A DNA stretch of 64,000 nucleotides from positions 62,001-126,000 of the forward strand of contig NZ_QJRC01000074.1 of assembly GCF_013393325.1 (NCBI RefSeq), in the 5' to 3' direction. This DNA is from Pseudomonas hunanensis (GTDB lineage Bacteria; Pseudomonadota; Gammaproteobacteria; Pseudomonadales; Pseudomonadaceae). How positions within the stretch are numbered: the stretch's first letter is position 1; each line of letters opens with the position of its first letter. A program made the translations under genes and the position numbers. Shown here piece after piece: positions 43,816 to 52,550 of the stretch. A model generated the notes under the pieces. That model worked only from the letters and a program-made list of their open reading frames with translations. It was not told the DNA's origin and ran no database searches.

Positions 43816-44057
43816 GGCAAAACTCCTGCAAATGGAGACACGTGGACCGTGTCGACAGTAGGTGGACCCAACGCCTTCATCAGGAGTTTCAACGAATTTT
43901 CCTTCCATAAGCCGAGCGGTAAATCTGCGGGCGAATACCGCACCCAATCGCCACCGCGCCCCTGCGCAGTCAGTACGGCTGCCCTAGAATCCCCGCAAAC
44001 GTCCGCCCGAAGCAGGCGGACACTCGATAAGAACAATGTTTTCGGATACCCACACCC

Positions 44058-45530
44058 ATGCGTTTGATGCCTGCGCTGGTGGCCTTGCTGCCACTGCTCC
44101 CCTTGCCCACCCTGGCCGCCGCACCGGCCAGCCCCGAAACCCTGCGTGTCGAGCGTTATGCCGACGACGGCCAACCCGGCTCGCTGCGCTGGGCCATCGA
44201 AACCAGCAACCAGAACCCAGGCCACTACCGCATCGATATTGCGGCCGTGGGCAAGCCGCCCTATGTCATCCGCCCCAGCCGCGCACTGCCGGAGATCAAA
44301 GGCCCGGTACGTATCACCGGCCTGCCCTGGGCACAAAACGGCCAATACATCGCCATCGACGGCTCGGCCTACATCAAGGACCAGGGCGTACACACCTGCC
44401 CCGGCGCCCTGCCCGGCCAGTTCGGCACCAACGTGCGCACCACCACCAACCCCGGGCTGGTGCTGCGTGACACCCAGGGCGTGCACCTGAGCGGCCTGGA
44501 AGTGCGCAATTTCTGCATCGGCATCCTGGTCAACCGCGCAAGCTACAACGTGATCGAAGACAACCGCATCGTCGCCAACAAGGGCGGCGCGGGCATCATG
44601 TTGACCGGCGACGACGGCGCCGGTAACCCCACCGCCACCACCACGAACTACAACAAGGTGCTGCGCAACCAGCTGATCGACAACGGCGACGGCCTGGAGC
44701 TGACCCGCGGTGCGGCGTTCAACCTGGTGGCCGACAACCTGTTCCGCTCCACCGCAGCCAACCCTGAGCCCTCCCAAGGCATCGAGATTCTGCTGGGCAA
44801 CGACAACAGCGTGGTGCGCAACCGGTTCGAAAACTACTCCGACGGCCTGCAGATCAACTGGGGCAAGCGCAATTACCTGGCGGCCAATACCTTCAGCGGT
44901 AACTCGATCGGTGTCAGCGTCACCGGCGAGGGCAACATCCTCGACGGCAACCTGATCCACGGCAACCGCATCGGCGTGGCCCTACGCCCGGAGCCGGACA
45001 TTACCGCCACGCGCCTGAGCGCCAACCGCATCTGGGGTAACAGCCAGGACATCCGCCGCTGCGAGGCCGGCGGTTCATGCGTGCCCGACCAGCGCACCGG
45101 CGCCATCGTGTTTGGCGTGCCGGCCCAGGCGCATGCGCTGTATGTGGGGTCGCGTGGGGTGGGGGCCGACCTTGCCAAGCAAGACCAGGCGATCATCTGC
45201 GATGCCAAGGGCGAGCCCAAGCCGTGCCAGCCGCTACCCAACCATAACCAGCAGGCACCACGGCTGTTAGCGCTGGAAGGCAATGTGTTGCGTGGAGAAG
45301 TGCAGGGGCCGGCGTCGAGCCTGCTGCGGGTGGAGTTCTTTGGCAATGCCGAGGCCGATGGCACCGAGGCGCAGCAGTACCTTGGGGACGTGCTGGTGAA
45401 CAGCGACCCGCAGGGCGAGGCGCGGTTTGCGCAGGTGTTGGAGAATATGGGCGAGTTGCGCAGCTTTACTGCGACGGTGACCACTGCCGATGGGGCAACG
45501 TCTGAATTGAGCCTGCCGGTTCGCCGGTGA
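44058..45530 (+). CDS. Secreted right-handed parallel beta-helix protein
   Basis: 490 residues. A signal peptide (LVALLPLLPLPTLAAA) is followed by a GSLRWAIETSNQNPG segment, the start element common in CSLREA/beta-helix proteins. About 15 short repeats follow with NXI/GI patterns (YNVIEDNRIVANKGGAGI, RNRFENYSDGLQI, GNRIGVAL). These stack into a beta-helix as in polysaccharide-binding or lyase proteins. The last 100 residues form a separate beta domain. No pectate-lyase catalytic set is obvious. No Shine-Dalgarno precedes the ATG; an AAGAACAA (Crc-like) motif lies 22 nt upstream. Confidence 0.8.
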   Translation: MRLMPALVALLPLLPLPTLAAAPASPETLRVERYADDGQPGSLRWAIETSNQNPGHYRIDIAAVGKPPYVIRPSRALPEIKGPVRITGLPWAQNGQYIAIDGSAYIKDQGVHTCPGALPGQFGTNVRTTTNPGLVLRDTQGVHLSGLEVRNFCIGILVNRASYNVIEDNRIVANKGGAGIMLTGDDGAGNPTATTTNYNKVLRNQLIDNGDGLELTRGAAFNLVADNLFRSTAANPEPSQGIEILLGNDNSVVRNRFENYSDGLQINWGKRNYLAANTFSGNSIGVSVTGEGNILDGNLIHGNRIGVALRPEPDITATRLSANRIWGNSQDIRRCEAGGSCVPDQRTGAIVFGVPAQAHALYVGSRGVGADLAKQDQAIICDAKGEPKPCQPLPNHNQQAPRLLALEGNVLRGEVQGPASSLLRVEFFGNAEADGTEAQQYLGDVLVNSDPQGEARFAQVLENMGELRSFTATVTTADGATSELSLPVRR

Positions 45531-45535
45531 AGTAC

Positions 45536-45570
45536 CGGCCCTTTCGCAGGCTTGCCCGCGAAAGGGCCCG
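45536..45570. repeat. REP-like palindrome
   Basis: CGGCCCTTTCGCAGGC-TT-GCCCGCGAAAGGGCCCG, imperfect, directly after the beta-helix gene stop. Confidence 0.7.
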
Positions 45571-45658
45571 CATACGCACCGCACGTTACAAGCCTTGCCC
45601 CGCCCGGTGCCACCCCTCACAATGCAGGCCTTCATAGCGTCAACCCGCAGGAACCTGC

Positions 45659-46039
45659 ATGAAACTCGACAAACCCGCCGCCATTGCCCGGCGCAACGAA
45701 GCACTGGCCCGGCCGGTGCTGACCAGCAGCAATACCCTGTTCGCCATCCTCGACCGCAAGCGCAACCTGTGGTGGTTCGAAGTGCCGGTGGCGCTGCTGC
45801 GCAAGGGCCAGCCCGACTGGGTCAACTTGCTGCTGCACAACCCGGAAAGCGATGAGCTGCAGCACCTGAAGGTGCCTACAAACTTCCTCAAAGCTCACCA
45901 GGAGCAAATGGAAGTGCGCAACCCCGGCAAGCGCCGCTCGACCATCAGCCTGGCCCTCAGCGCCGACCGCGACTCGCTGCTGCGCGACACCCGTCCCGGT
46001 GGTGAGCAGCTGGACTTCCGTACCTTCGTGCAGGCCTGA
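45659..46039 (+). CDS. Conserved Pseudomonas protein of unknown function
   Basis: 126 residues, soluble and basic at the N-terminus (KPAAIARRNEALARP). The core FAILDRKRNLWWFEVPVALL and LQHLKVPTNFLKAHQ suggests a small alpha/beta domain. No signal peptide or catalytic motif is visible. Codon use is normal for the window. Its stop codon touches that of the converging CvfB-like gene. Confidence 0.75.
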   Translation: MKLDKPAAIARRNEALARPVLTSSNTLFAILDRKRNLWWFEVPVALLRKGQPDWVNLLLHNPESDELQHLKVPTNFLKAHQEQMEVRNPGKRRSTISLALSADRDSLLRDTRPGGEQLDFRTFVQA

Positions 46040-46047
46040 TCAGGCCT
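46032..46047. repeat. 16-bp palindrome containing two opposing stop codons
   Basis: AGGCCTGATCAGGCCT holds the TGA of the plus-strand gene (46037-46039) and of the minus-strand gene (46042-46040) back to back and is followed by TTTT. Confidence 0.7.
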
Positions 46048-46876
46048 TTTCGATCCGATCGTCATGGATGACGATCAGGCCCTGCTTGAACAACCCGCCA
46101 ATGGCCTTCTTGAAGTTGCCCTTGCTGACGTTGAACAGCTTGCTGATCAACGCAGGATCGCTCTTGTCACACACACCCAACACCCCGCCTTCGGCCTCCA
46201 GGCGCGCCATGATCTGCTCTTGCAGGGTGTCTGCCAGGGCCGCGCCGACCGGCTGCAGGCTCAGCGAGATCTTGCCGTCCGGGCGCACTTCCTTGATGAA
46301 GCCCTTCTCGTGCATGCCCGAGCGCAGGAACTTGAACACCTCGTTCTTGTGGATCAAACCCCAGTGGCGGTTGTTGATGATGGCCTTGAAGCCCATCGGC
46401 GTTTCGCCGGCCACCAGCAACTCGACCGGCTGGCCAACCTTGTAGTCGGCCGGGGTAACGTCGAGGTAGCGGTCCAGACGCGAGGTGGCGGTGATGCGGC
46501 GGGTGCGCTTGTCGAGGTACACGTGCACCACGCAGTAATCGCCGATCTTCAGCGGCCGTGCCTCTTCCGAGTACGGCATCAGCAGGTCCTTGGACAGGCC
46601 CCAGTCAAGGAAGATACCGGCACCGTTGATGTCCTTGACCTTGAGGCTGGCGAACTCGCCCACCTGCACCTTGGGCTTCTCGGTGGTGGCGATCAGCTGG
46701 TCTTCGCTGTCCAGGTAGATGAACACGTTCAGCCAGTCATCGACCTCGGTCTCGGCGTTTTTCGGGATATAGCGCCCGGGCAGCAGGATCTCGCCATCGG
46801 CGCCGCCGTCCAGGTACAGACCGAAGTCCACGTGTTTCACGATTTGCAAACTGTTGTAACGCCCAAGCAGAGCCAT
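46040..46876 (-). CDS. CvfB/YitL-family S1-domain RNA-binding protein
   Basis: 278 residues. Repeated S1-like OB folds are seen: LQIVKHVDFGLYLDGG, VKDINGAGIFLDWGLSKDLLMPYSE, and GFKAIINNRHWGLIHKNEVF. A C-terminal winged helix follows (LISKLFNVSKGNFKKAIGGLFKQG). CvfB in staphylococci binds RNA and affects virulence-factor expression. Start and length agree with the family. No operon partner is apparent. Confidence 0.9.
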   Translation of the reverse strand: MALLGRYNSLQIVKHVDFGLYLDGGADGEILLPGRYIPKNAETEVDDWLNVFIYLDSEDQLIATTEKPKVQVGEFASLKVKDINGAGIFLDWGLSKDLLMPYSEEARPLKIGDYCVVHVYLDKRTRRITATSRLDRYLDVTPADYKVGQPVELLVAGETPMGFKAIINNRHWGLIHKNEVFKFLRSGMHEKGFIKEVRPDGKISLSLQPVGAALADTLQEQIMARLEAEGGVLGVCDKSDPALISKLFNVSKGNFKKAIGGLFKQGLIVIHDDRIEKA

Positions 46877-46982
46877 TTCCGATGATCCTCAAGACAAGGG
46901 GGCTATTTTCCGGATAGACATGGGGTGGTGTCAAAGCTTCCGGACGGTTGCCCCTTTGCGCTTGAGCTTTTGGGGCGCTGGA

Positions 46983-49436
46983 TCAGAAATCGTAGCGCAG
47001 GTTCAACATGGCGTTACGCGGTGCACCGTAGTGCCCGTAGTTGCCAGCAAAGCCCGCATAGTACTTTTCGTCGAACAGGTTGTTGATATTGAGGGTGGTG
47101 CTGAGGTGATCGGTGACTTGGTAGCGTGCCATCAGGCTGGCCACATAGTAGTCATCCTGTTTAGCCCGAGTCTGGTAGCGGCTAAAGTACAGTGACGTAC
47201 CCGAGTTCCAGTTGACGCCACCGCCGACGGTGAGCTTGTCCCATTCGCCAGGCAGGCGGTAGGTAGTCCAGAAACGCAACGTGTCTGTGGGCAACTGGGT
47301 CAGCTGGCGGTTGCCATCGGAGTCTTCGGTACGGGACCAGCTGTAGCTGGATTGTACGCTCCAGCCTGGCAGTACCTCGCCGGAAAGCTCCAGGTCGACA
47401 CCTTTGGTTTCGGCACCACTGACAGCTTTATAGGCGATGTCGCTGGTACCTGGAATCGTCTCGCCCGTGGCAACACCCAGATTGTCACGCTTGATGTAGT
47501 AGATCGCGGCGTTGGCATTGAGGCGGCGGTCGAAGAACTCACCCTTCCAACCGGCCTCGTAGTTGGTGCCTTCCACGGGATCCAGTGGTTTGTTGTCGAT
47601 GTCCCGGTTCGATTGCGGTTTGAAAATGTCGGTGTAGCTGACATAAACCGATTGCTCAGGCGTCACGTCGTAGACGATGCCGGCATAGGGTGTGACCACG
47701 CCACGTTCGCGCATTCCATACACGGTAGGGTCCCGTTCGGGGATGGCATTGAGCACCTTAGAGTAATAGTTGTATTCGTAGTTGCTGCCGCGCGCCCCCA
47801 GGATCACGTGGAGATCATCGGTGAAGTTGAGGCGTGTTGCCGCAAAGTAACCGCTTTGCCGTGAGTTGATGTTGAAGTCCAGCAGTGGCGTGTAGCTGGC
47901 CGGTTTCGGCAGTTCGTTATCCCACGTATCGAAATCGAAACCTTGGGTGCCGCCGGTGTAGGAAAAGTGCGTGTTGTCATATTGCTGGTAGTTGTAGCCG
48001 ATTATCAGCTCGTGGGTCTGTCCAAACGCTTGAAATGGCCCTTGCAGGGTCACGTCCACCCCTTTTTGGGTCTGGTCAGCCCACGATTTCCCTCGCTCAG
48101 CGTTAGCACGGTTGGTTGCCGGGTCCAGGCTGGAGGTCAGGCTGTTGGTTGCGTAGTAGGCTACGCCGACGTCCCGGTCTACGTCCATGTAGTTTGCGGC
48201 CACTTTCAACTGCCAATCGTTGGCAAGCTGCTGTTCGACATTGATGGTGTAGTTGAAGGTTTCATAGTCATCGTAGGCCCAGCGTGCCCCGGCGCTGGTC
48301 GAGCGCGAGAAGTTGGTTTGCTGGCCATTGTTGTACATCAAGGGTACGCCAGGGGCGCCAGTGGCCTTGTAGGTCTGATAGTCGACGCCGAAACGCACCA
48401 AGGTGGTATCGGTAACATCGGCTTCGATGACGCCATAGGCAATGTTCTTATCCTGGCTGTACCAGTCCATGAAGGTGTTGTTGTCCTGCTTGGCAGCCAC
48501 GAAGCGGCCACGCAGCTTGCCGCTGTCGATCAGCGGACCGGAGACGTCTGCTTCGAGGCGGTTGTAGTCCCAAGAGCCGATTGTGCCTTGCACGTAGGAT
48601 TGAAAATACGCAGTCGGGCGCTTGTGAATGACGTTGACTACGCCGCTGGGGTCGCCTGCACCGGTCATCAGGCCGGTAGCACCACGCACAATTTCCACGT
48701 GGTCGTACAGGGCCATGTCCAACAAGGTGCCAGGCATGGTGCGTGTCTGGTTTTCCTGCGTCGTGGTCACCCCATCAATCTGGTAAGTATTGATCTGGCT
48801 GCCGCGTGAATAGATATTGAAGCGCTCGCCGCCGTCCTGGGACATGGTAATTCCGGGGGCCTGTGTCAGCACTTCGCTCATGGTATGCAGTTGCTGGTCA
48901 TCCATGCGCTGGCGGGTAATGACGCTAATCGTCTGCGGTGTCTCTCGAATCGACAGGTTCATCTTGGTCGCCGTATTGGTCGACCCGGTCGTATAAGACC
49001 CCGTCCCTTCCGTCGTAGCCCCCAGGCCCGAGGCATTGATGCTGGTTGCGCCCAGCTCGAGTGCGCCATCCTTCGTACGCGGCAAAAGCAGGTAATTTCC
49101 ATTACTGGCGGCCATCACCTGTAGATCGCTCCCTGCCAGCAACCGGGCAAACCCTTGGTCGACACTGTATGTCCCCTGCAAACCCGTACTGTGCTTACCC
49201 TGGGTCAGCTCGGCCTCGAACGACAGCACCACCCCGGCATCGCTGGCAAAGCGGCTGAGCACCGCGCCCAATGGCCCGCTGGCAATGGCATAGCTGCGAG
49301 TGGCTTCGACGGCACGGGCCTGCCCTGCCGCACTCAGCGGATGAATCACCGTGGCCTGCAGCAGCAAGGCGGCACTGAACATGGCAACGACGAGGGGTTT
49401 TCTGGGGTAGCAGTGAGGGGTAACGCGGCGTGGCAT
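46983..49436 (-). CDS. TonB-dependent siderophore receptor with N-terminal signalling domain
   Basis: 817 residues from ATG 49436 with AAGGAG upstream. Order: signal peptide, STN signalling domain (about 45-125, SYAIASGPLGAVLSRFASDA), plug (RETPQTISVITRQRMDDQQL through GAGDPSGVVNVIHKRPT) and a 22-strand barrel ending in LRYDF. The STN domain and the adjacent fecR and fecI-type genes mark it as a cell-surface-signalling transducer. It is strongly similar to the fpvA product at 58091, so the ligand is probably a pyoverdine or another ferric siderophore. Confidence 0.93.
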   Translation of the reverse strand: MPRRVTPHCYPRKPLVVAMFSAALLLQATVIHPLSAAGQARAVEATRSYAIASGPLGAVLSRFASDAGVVLSFEAELTQGKHSTGLQGTYSVDQGFARLLAGSDLQVMAASNGNYLLLPRTKDGALELGATSINASGLGATTEGTGSYTTGSTNTATKMNLSIRETPQTISVITRQRMDDQQLHTMSEVLTQAPGITMSQDGGERFNIYSRGSQINTYQIDGVTTTQENQTRTMPGTLLDMALYDHVEIVRGATGLMTGAGDPSGVVNVIHKRPTAYFQSYVQGTIGSWDYNRLEADVSGPLIDSGKLRGRFVAAKQDNNTFMDWYSQDKNIAYGVIEADVTDTTLVRFGVDYQTYKATGAPGVPLMYNNGQQTNFSRSTSAGARWAYDDYETFNYTINVEQQLANDWQLKVAANYMDVDRDVGVAYYATNSLTSSLDPATNRANAERGKSWADQTQKGVDVTLQGPFQAFGQTHELIIGYNYQQYDNTHFSYTGGTQGFDFDTWDNELPKPASYTPLLDFNINSRQSGYFAATRLNFTDDLHVILGARGSNYEYNYYSKVLNAIPERDPTVYGMRERGVVTPYAGIVYDVTPEQSVYVSYTDIFKPQSNRDIDNKPLDPVEGTNYEAGWKGEFFDRRLNANAAIYYIKRDNLGVATGETIPGTSDIAYKAVSGAETKGVDLELSGEVLPGWSVQSSYSWSRTEDSDGNRQLTQLPTDTLRFWTTYRLPGEWDKLTVGGGVNWNSGTSLYFSRYQTRAKQDDYYVASLMARYQVTDHLSTTLNINNLFDEKYYAGFAGNYGHYGAPRNAMLNLRYDF

Positions 49437-49498
49437 GAGGGGCTCCTTCAAAGGCCTGTGGTGGCGGTTTGCAGGAGGGGTCGTGTGAAATTGGAAAA

Positions 49499-49524
49499 CC
49501 GACAATGCAAACGAGAAATATTTT
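49499..49524 (-). promoter_or_regulatory. Possible promoter of the receptor gene
   Basis: In the 118-bp fecR-receptor gap the minus strand reads AATATTTCTCGTTTGCATTGTCGG. TGTCGG could be an ECF -10. The AATGCAAACGAGAAATATT stretch also resembles a Fur half-site. No GGAAAT -35 is seen, so this is tentative. Confidence 0.3.
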
Positions 49525-49554
49525 TAAAAACGATCTGCTGCCCCAATGACAGTT

Positions 49555-50496
49555 TCAGGCCAAAGGCCGCACCCTCACCCAGAATCGCGTGCGGGTCTCG
49601 ATCCGCACCGGCAGCGCCTGGGCAATCGCCTGCAACGCGCGCGCGGTATCGTCCAGCGGGAAGGCCCCAGACAGGCGTAGATGGGCAACCTCCTTGGCAC
49701 ACTCGATAAAGCCGGGGCGATAGCGCTGCAACTCATCCAGCACCTGGCCCAGCGGCCAGTTGTCGATCACCAGCCGGCCATTCACCCACTCATCCCGATT
49801 GGGGTCGAGCACTTGTGGCGCAGGCAGTGGCCCGGAACCAAAGCGCAGGCTCATGCCCGCCTCCACCCGCAACGGCTCGGTCTCTGGGCGGTTACGCACG
49901 GCAACGGCATGTTCCAGCACGTCCAGTTCGGTCTGCCCGTCCAACTGGCGCACGACAAAGTGCGTGCCCAGCGCACGCATCTCGCCCTGCTGGCTGCGCA
50001 CGCTGAGTGGCCGTGCATCCTTGGCCGTGGTCACCATGATTTCTCCAGCGCGCAGGATGATCAGCCGCTGCTGGTGGTCATAGCGGATGTCCACGGCACT
50101 GGCCGTGTTAAGCGTGAGCTGTGTGCCATCCTCCAACCGCAGCTGGCGCCGTTCCCCCGTAGCGGTGCGTACATCGGCCAGCCACAGTGGCGTCTGGCGG
50201 TAGCCGGTCCAGGCCAGGCCCGACACGCCAAGGCCTAGCACCAGGCCCTTGAGCACAGTGCGCCGGCCAGTCAACGGCTGTTCCACCGCCAACGTTCGTT
50301 GTGCCACAGTCGACGGCACGCTGCTCAACTCGGCGTGAAAGGCCTCCAGGCGCTGCCAGGCCCACTGATGAATCGGGTCGCCCTGATGCCAGGCCTGCCA
50401 ACGCTGGTACAGCGTCTGATAGTCCGCCCCGGCACTCAAGCGGGCATGCCACTGCGCCGCATCACGCAGGGCCTGGCGTTGCTGCGCCGGGCTCAC
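49555..50496 (-). CDS. FecR-type anti-sigma regulator
   Basis: 313 residues from GTG 50496, whose last bases overlap the sigma gene stop (GTGA). The cytoplasmic N-terminal DUF4880 helix bundle (about 1-80, AAQWHARLSAGADYQTLYQR) precedes one membrane helix (VLKGLVLGLGVSGLAWTGY) and the periplasmic FecR domain (LRLEDGTQLTLNTASAVDI). The C-terminal STN-like region contacts the receptor. It keeps the sigma factor in check until the loaded receptor signals. Confidence 0.93.
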   Translation of the reverse strand: MSPAQQRQALRDAAQWHARLSAGADYQTLYQRWQAWHQGDPIHQWAWQRLEAFHAELSSVPSTVAQRTLAVEQPLTGRRTVLKGLVLGLGVSGLAWTGYRQTPLWLADVRTATGERRQLRLEDGTQLTLNTASAVDIRYDHQQRLIILRAGEIMVTTAKDARPLSVRSQQGEMRALGTHFVVRQLDGQTELDVLEHAVAVRNRPETEPLRVEAGMSLRFGSGPLPAPQVLDPNRDEWVNGRLVIDNWPLGQVLDELQRYRPGFIECAKEVAHLRLSGAFPLDDTARALQAIAQALPVRIETRTRFWVRVRPLA

Positions 50497-51011
50497 AGTT
50501 CGGCATCCAGCGCAAACAGCAGGCACTGCTCGGTGGCCTTGGCGATGTATTTGGTCACCGAACTGACAGACACCCCAAGGCGTTCGGCAATTTCGGCGTA
50601 GCTCAAGCCTTCGAGGTGGGAAAGAAACAGCGCCTGGCGCACCTTGTGGTTCAAGCCATCGAGCATGGCATCGAGTTGCAACAGCGTTTCCAGCAGCAGC
50701 ACCCGTTGCTCGGGTGACGCCTCAACCAGTTCTGGCTCCAGCGCCAAGGCTTCCAGATAGGCCTGCTCCAGCGAGCGCCGGCGCAAATGGTCGACCATCA
50801 CCCGCTTGGCCACCGTCGCCAGAAAATGACGCGGCTCGCGCAGCGGGTGGGCCACCGTGCTGGCGATCAGGCGCAGGAACGTGTCATGGGTCAGGTCCGC
50901 CGCCCGCTCGCGATCGCCCAGACGCCGGCGCAGCCAGCCTTGCAGCCAGCCGCTGTGGTCGCGGTACAGGCAGTGCATGTCATCGTGCGGTGCAGGCGGG
51001 ACCTTGTACAC
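50493..51011 (-). CDS. FecI-type ECF sigma factor (iron starvation sigma)
   Basis: 172 residues from GTG 51011, with AAGGA 7 nt upstream; ATG 50978 lacks an RBS. Region 2 (LTHDTFLRLIAS, HFLATVAKRVMVDHLRR) and region 4 (SHLEGLSYAEIAERLGVSVS) are typical of FecI-like sigmas. It heads a sigma-FecR-receptor operon and should drive the receptor promoter. A Fur-like box (51035-51053) just upstream would tie it to iron starvation. Confidence 0.92.
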   Translation of the reverse strand: MYKVPPAPHDDMHCLYRDHSGWLQGWLRRRLGDRERAADLTHDTFLRLIASTVAHPLREPRHFLATVAKRVMVDHLRRRSLEQAYLEALALEPELVEASPEQRVLLLETLLQLDAMLDGLNHKVRQALFLSHLEGLSYAEIAERLGVSVSSVTKYIAKATEQCLLFALDAEL

Positions 51012-51034
51012 GCAATCATCCTTGTAACGATGCG

Positions 51035-51053
51035 GATAAGAATTAGTCGCAAT
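51035..51053 (-). promoter_or_regulatory. Fur-like box before the FecI-type sigma gene
   Basis: GATAAGAATTAGTCGCAAT: one half (GATAAGAATTA) matches the Fur consensus well, the other is degenerate. It lies 24 nt upstream of the GTG start. Confidence 0.45.
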
Positions 51054-51158
51054 AATAGTGAGATTGCCGATGGAAGGAAACCGCCATTGCAACGATACGG
51101 TGGAACCCTGCGGCTACCCTTACCTCTACCGATTGGTTGCCAATGCAAGGAACAGCAC

Positions 51159-52028
51159 ATGCCCCTACGCCTGTCCAAAGCCCTGCTCATCACCATCGGC
51201 TTCGCTGCGGCCCTGGCCGCCTGCAGCCGTATCGACCTGGCCTACCGCAACCTCGACCGCCTGGTGCCATGGTCGCTGGGTGATTACCTGGACATGAACC
51301 GCGAGCAGAAGGCTTTGCTCGACGACCGGCTCAAGGAGCACCTGGCCTGGCATTGCAAGACTCAGCTGCCCGGCTACCTCGACTGGCTGGACCGAATACG
51401 CGGCATGGTCGCCGACGACCAGGTTACCGACCAGGCCCTGCAGCAACGCACCCGCGAGGCCCGCGAAGCGATTGGCCGGGTGGCCGAGGAAATCACCCCT
51501 TCGGCCACCGAGTTGCTGCGTGGTATGAGCGACAGCCAGGTAGCTGAGATGCGCGCGGCCTTCCGCGACGACATCAGTGAGCGGCAGAAGCAATACGTGG
51601 ATACCCCTCTGCCGAAGCAGATCGCCCGCCGTACCGAACGTATGGAAAAACGCCTGACACCGTGGTTTGGCGAGCTGACCCCGGTGCAAAAACAACGTGT
51701 GCGGGCCTGGTCCGAAGCGCTGGGCGATCAGAACCGAGAATGGATCGCCAACCGGGCCCACTGGCAGCAGCAATTACTGTTGGCGATGAACCAACGCAAC
51801 GACGCGAGCTTCGAGCCGCGCCTGGCGACCTTGTTGCAGCACAAGGAGAGTTTGTGGACACCCGAATACCAGGCGGCCTATCAGAACACCGAGCGGCAGG
51901 CGCGCAGCTTGCTGGTGGATCTGGTGCAGCAAAGCACCCCGCAGCAGCGGCGGTTCTTACAGGAGCGGTTGGGCAAAGTACGTACCGATTTCAGTGATTT
52001 GAAGTGCCTGAAAGGTGCACCCGCCTGA
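51159..52028 (+). CDS. DUF6279-like lipoprotein
   Basis: 289 residues. A lipoprotein signal peptide ends in the lipobox-like LAACSR (Cys about 22), followed by RIDLAYRNLDRLVPW and a long all-helical domain with many charged heptads. AAGGAA precedes ATG 51159. It is divergent from the iron-starvation sigma gene, which may be coincidental. The function is unknown. Confidence 0.85.
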   Translation: MPLRLSKALLITIGFAAALAACSRIDLAYRNLDRLVPWSLGDYLDMNREQKALLDDRLKEHLAWHCKTQLPGYLDWLDRIRGMVADDQVTDQALQQRTREAREAIGRVAEEITPSATELLRGMSDSQVAEMRAAFRDDISERQKQYVDTPLPKQIARRTERMEKRLTPWFGELTPVQKQRVRAWSEALGDQNREWIANRAHWQQQLLLAMNQRNDASFEPRLATLLQHKESLWTPEYQAAYQNTERQARSLLVDLVQQSTPQQRRFLQERLGKVRTDFSDLKCLKGAPA

Positions 52029-52154
52029 GCTATCACCTTGATGCGGTAGCGGTGTGGCAGCTATCTAACACAAGCATTGGATCGGCTCATGCACGCTGTC
52101 GGCTTGGCCTGAAACCCAGGCCATGCCCCTACCATTATCGCGAGGATCAGGTGC

Positions 52155-52511
52155 ATGAACGCTGAATCGACAATCAAAAAAGAGTTCAACCCTTTCATTT
52201 CAGGCACGCTTGAAGAACTGTTGAAGACCATAGCGTCAGACGGTGTGATATCAATAGAAGAATACCAGCAGGTCCGCGAAGAAGCGGACAAACGCATGGA
52301 AAACCTCATTGGCTTGTTCGGCACCCGCAACAGCACGCTGAAGGCCTACATGAACTCCATGGACGTCACCATGCAACTGCTGCAGTTGACAGCGCTACAG
52401 GCCAAGAACGCCAAACTCACGGATACTGGCGAAGCGATTGTCCGCGATGCATTGATGGCCCAGGTCGAGTACCTGCGGGCCGGTGCCAACCTCGTACTCA
52501 GGCTGCTGTAA
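52155..52511 (+). CDS. Small helical protein of unknown function
   Basis: 118 residues with no signal peptide. It is entirely helical by eye: FNPFISGTLEELLKTIASDG, an EF-hand-like ISIEEYQQVREEADKRM stretch, then DVTMQLLQLTALQAKNAKL. Codon use is somewhat AT-richer than its neighbours and it stands alone between a lipoprotein gene and aceK. I recognise no family. ATG 52155 has AGGA 6-9 nt upstream. Confidence 0.65.
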   Translation: MNAESTIKKEFNPFISGTLEELLKTIASDGVISIEEYQQVREEADKRMENLIGLFGTRNSTLKAYMNSMDVTMQLLQLTALQAKNAKLTDTGEAIVRDALMAQVEYLRAGANLVLRLL

Positions 52512-52550
52512 CAACACCCCAGGTCTCGGCGGACCAACGCTCGCTGAGGC

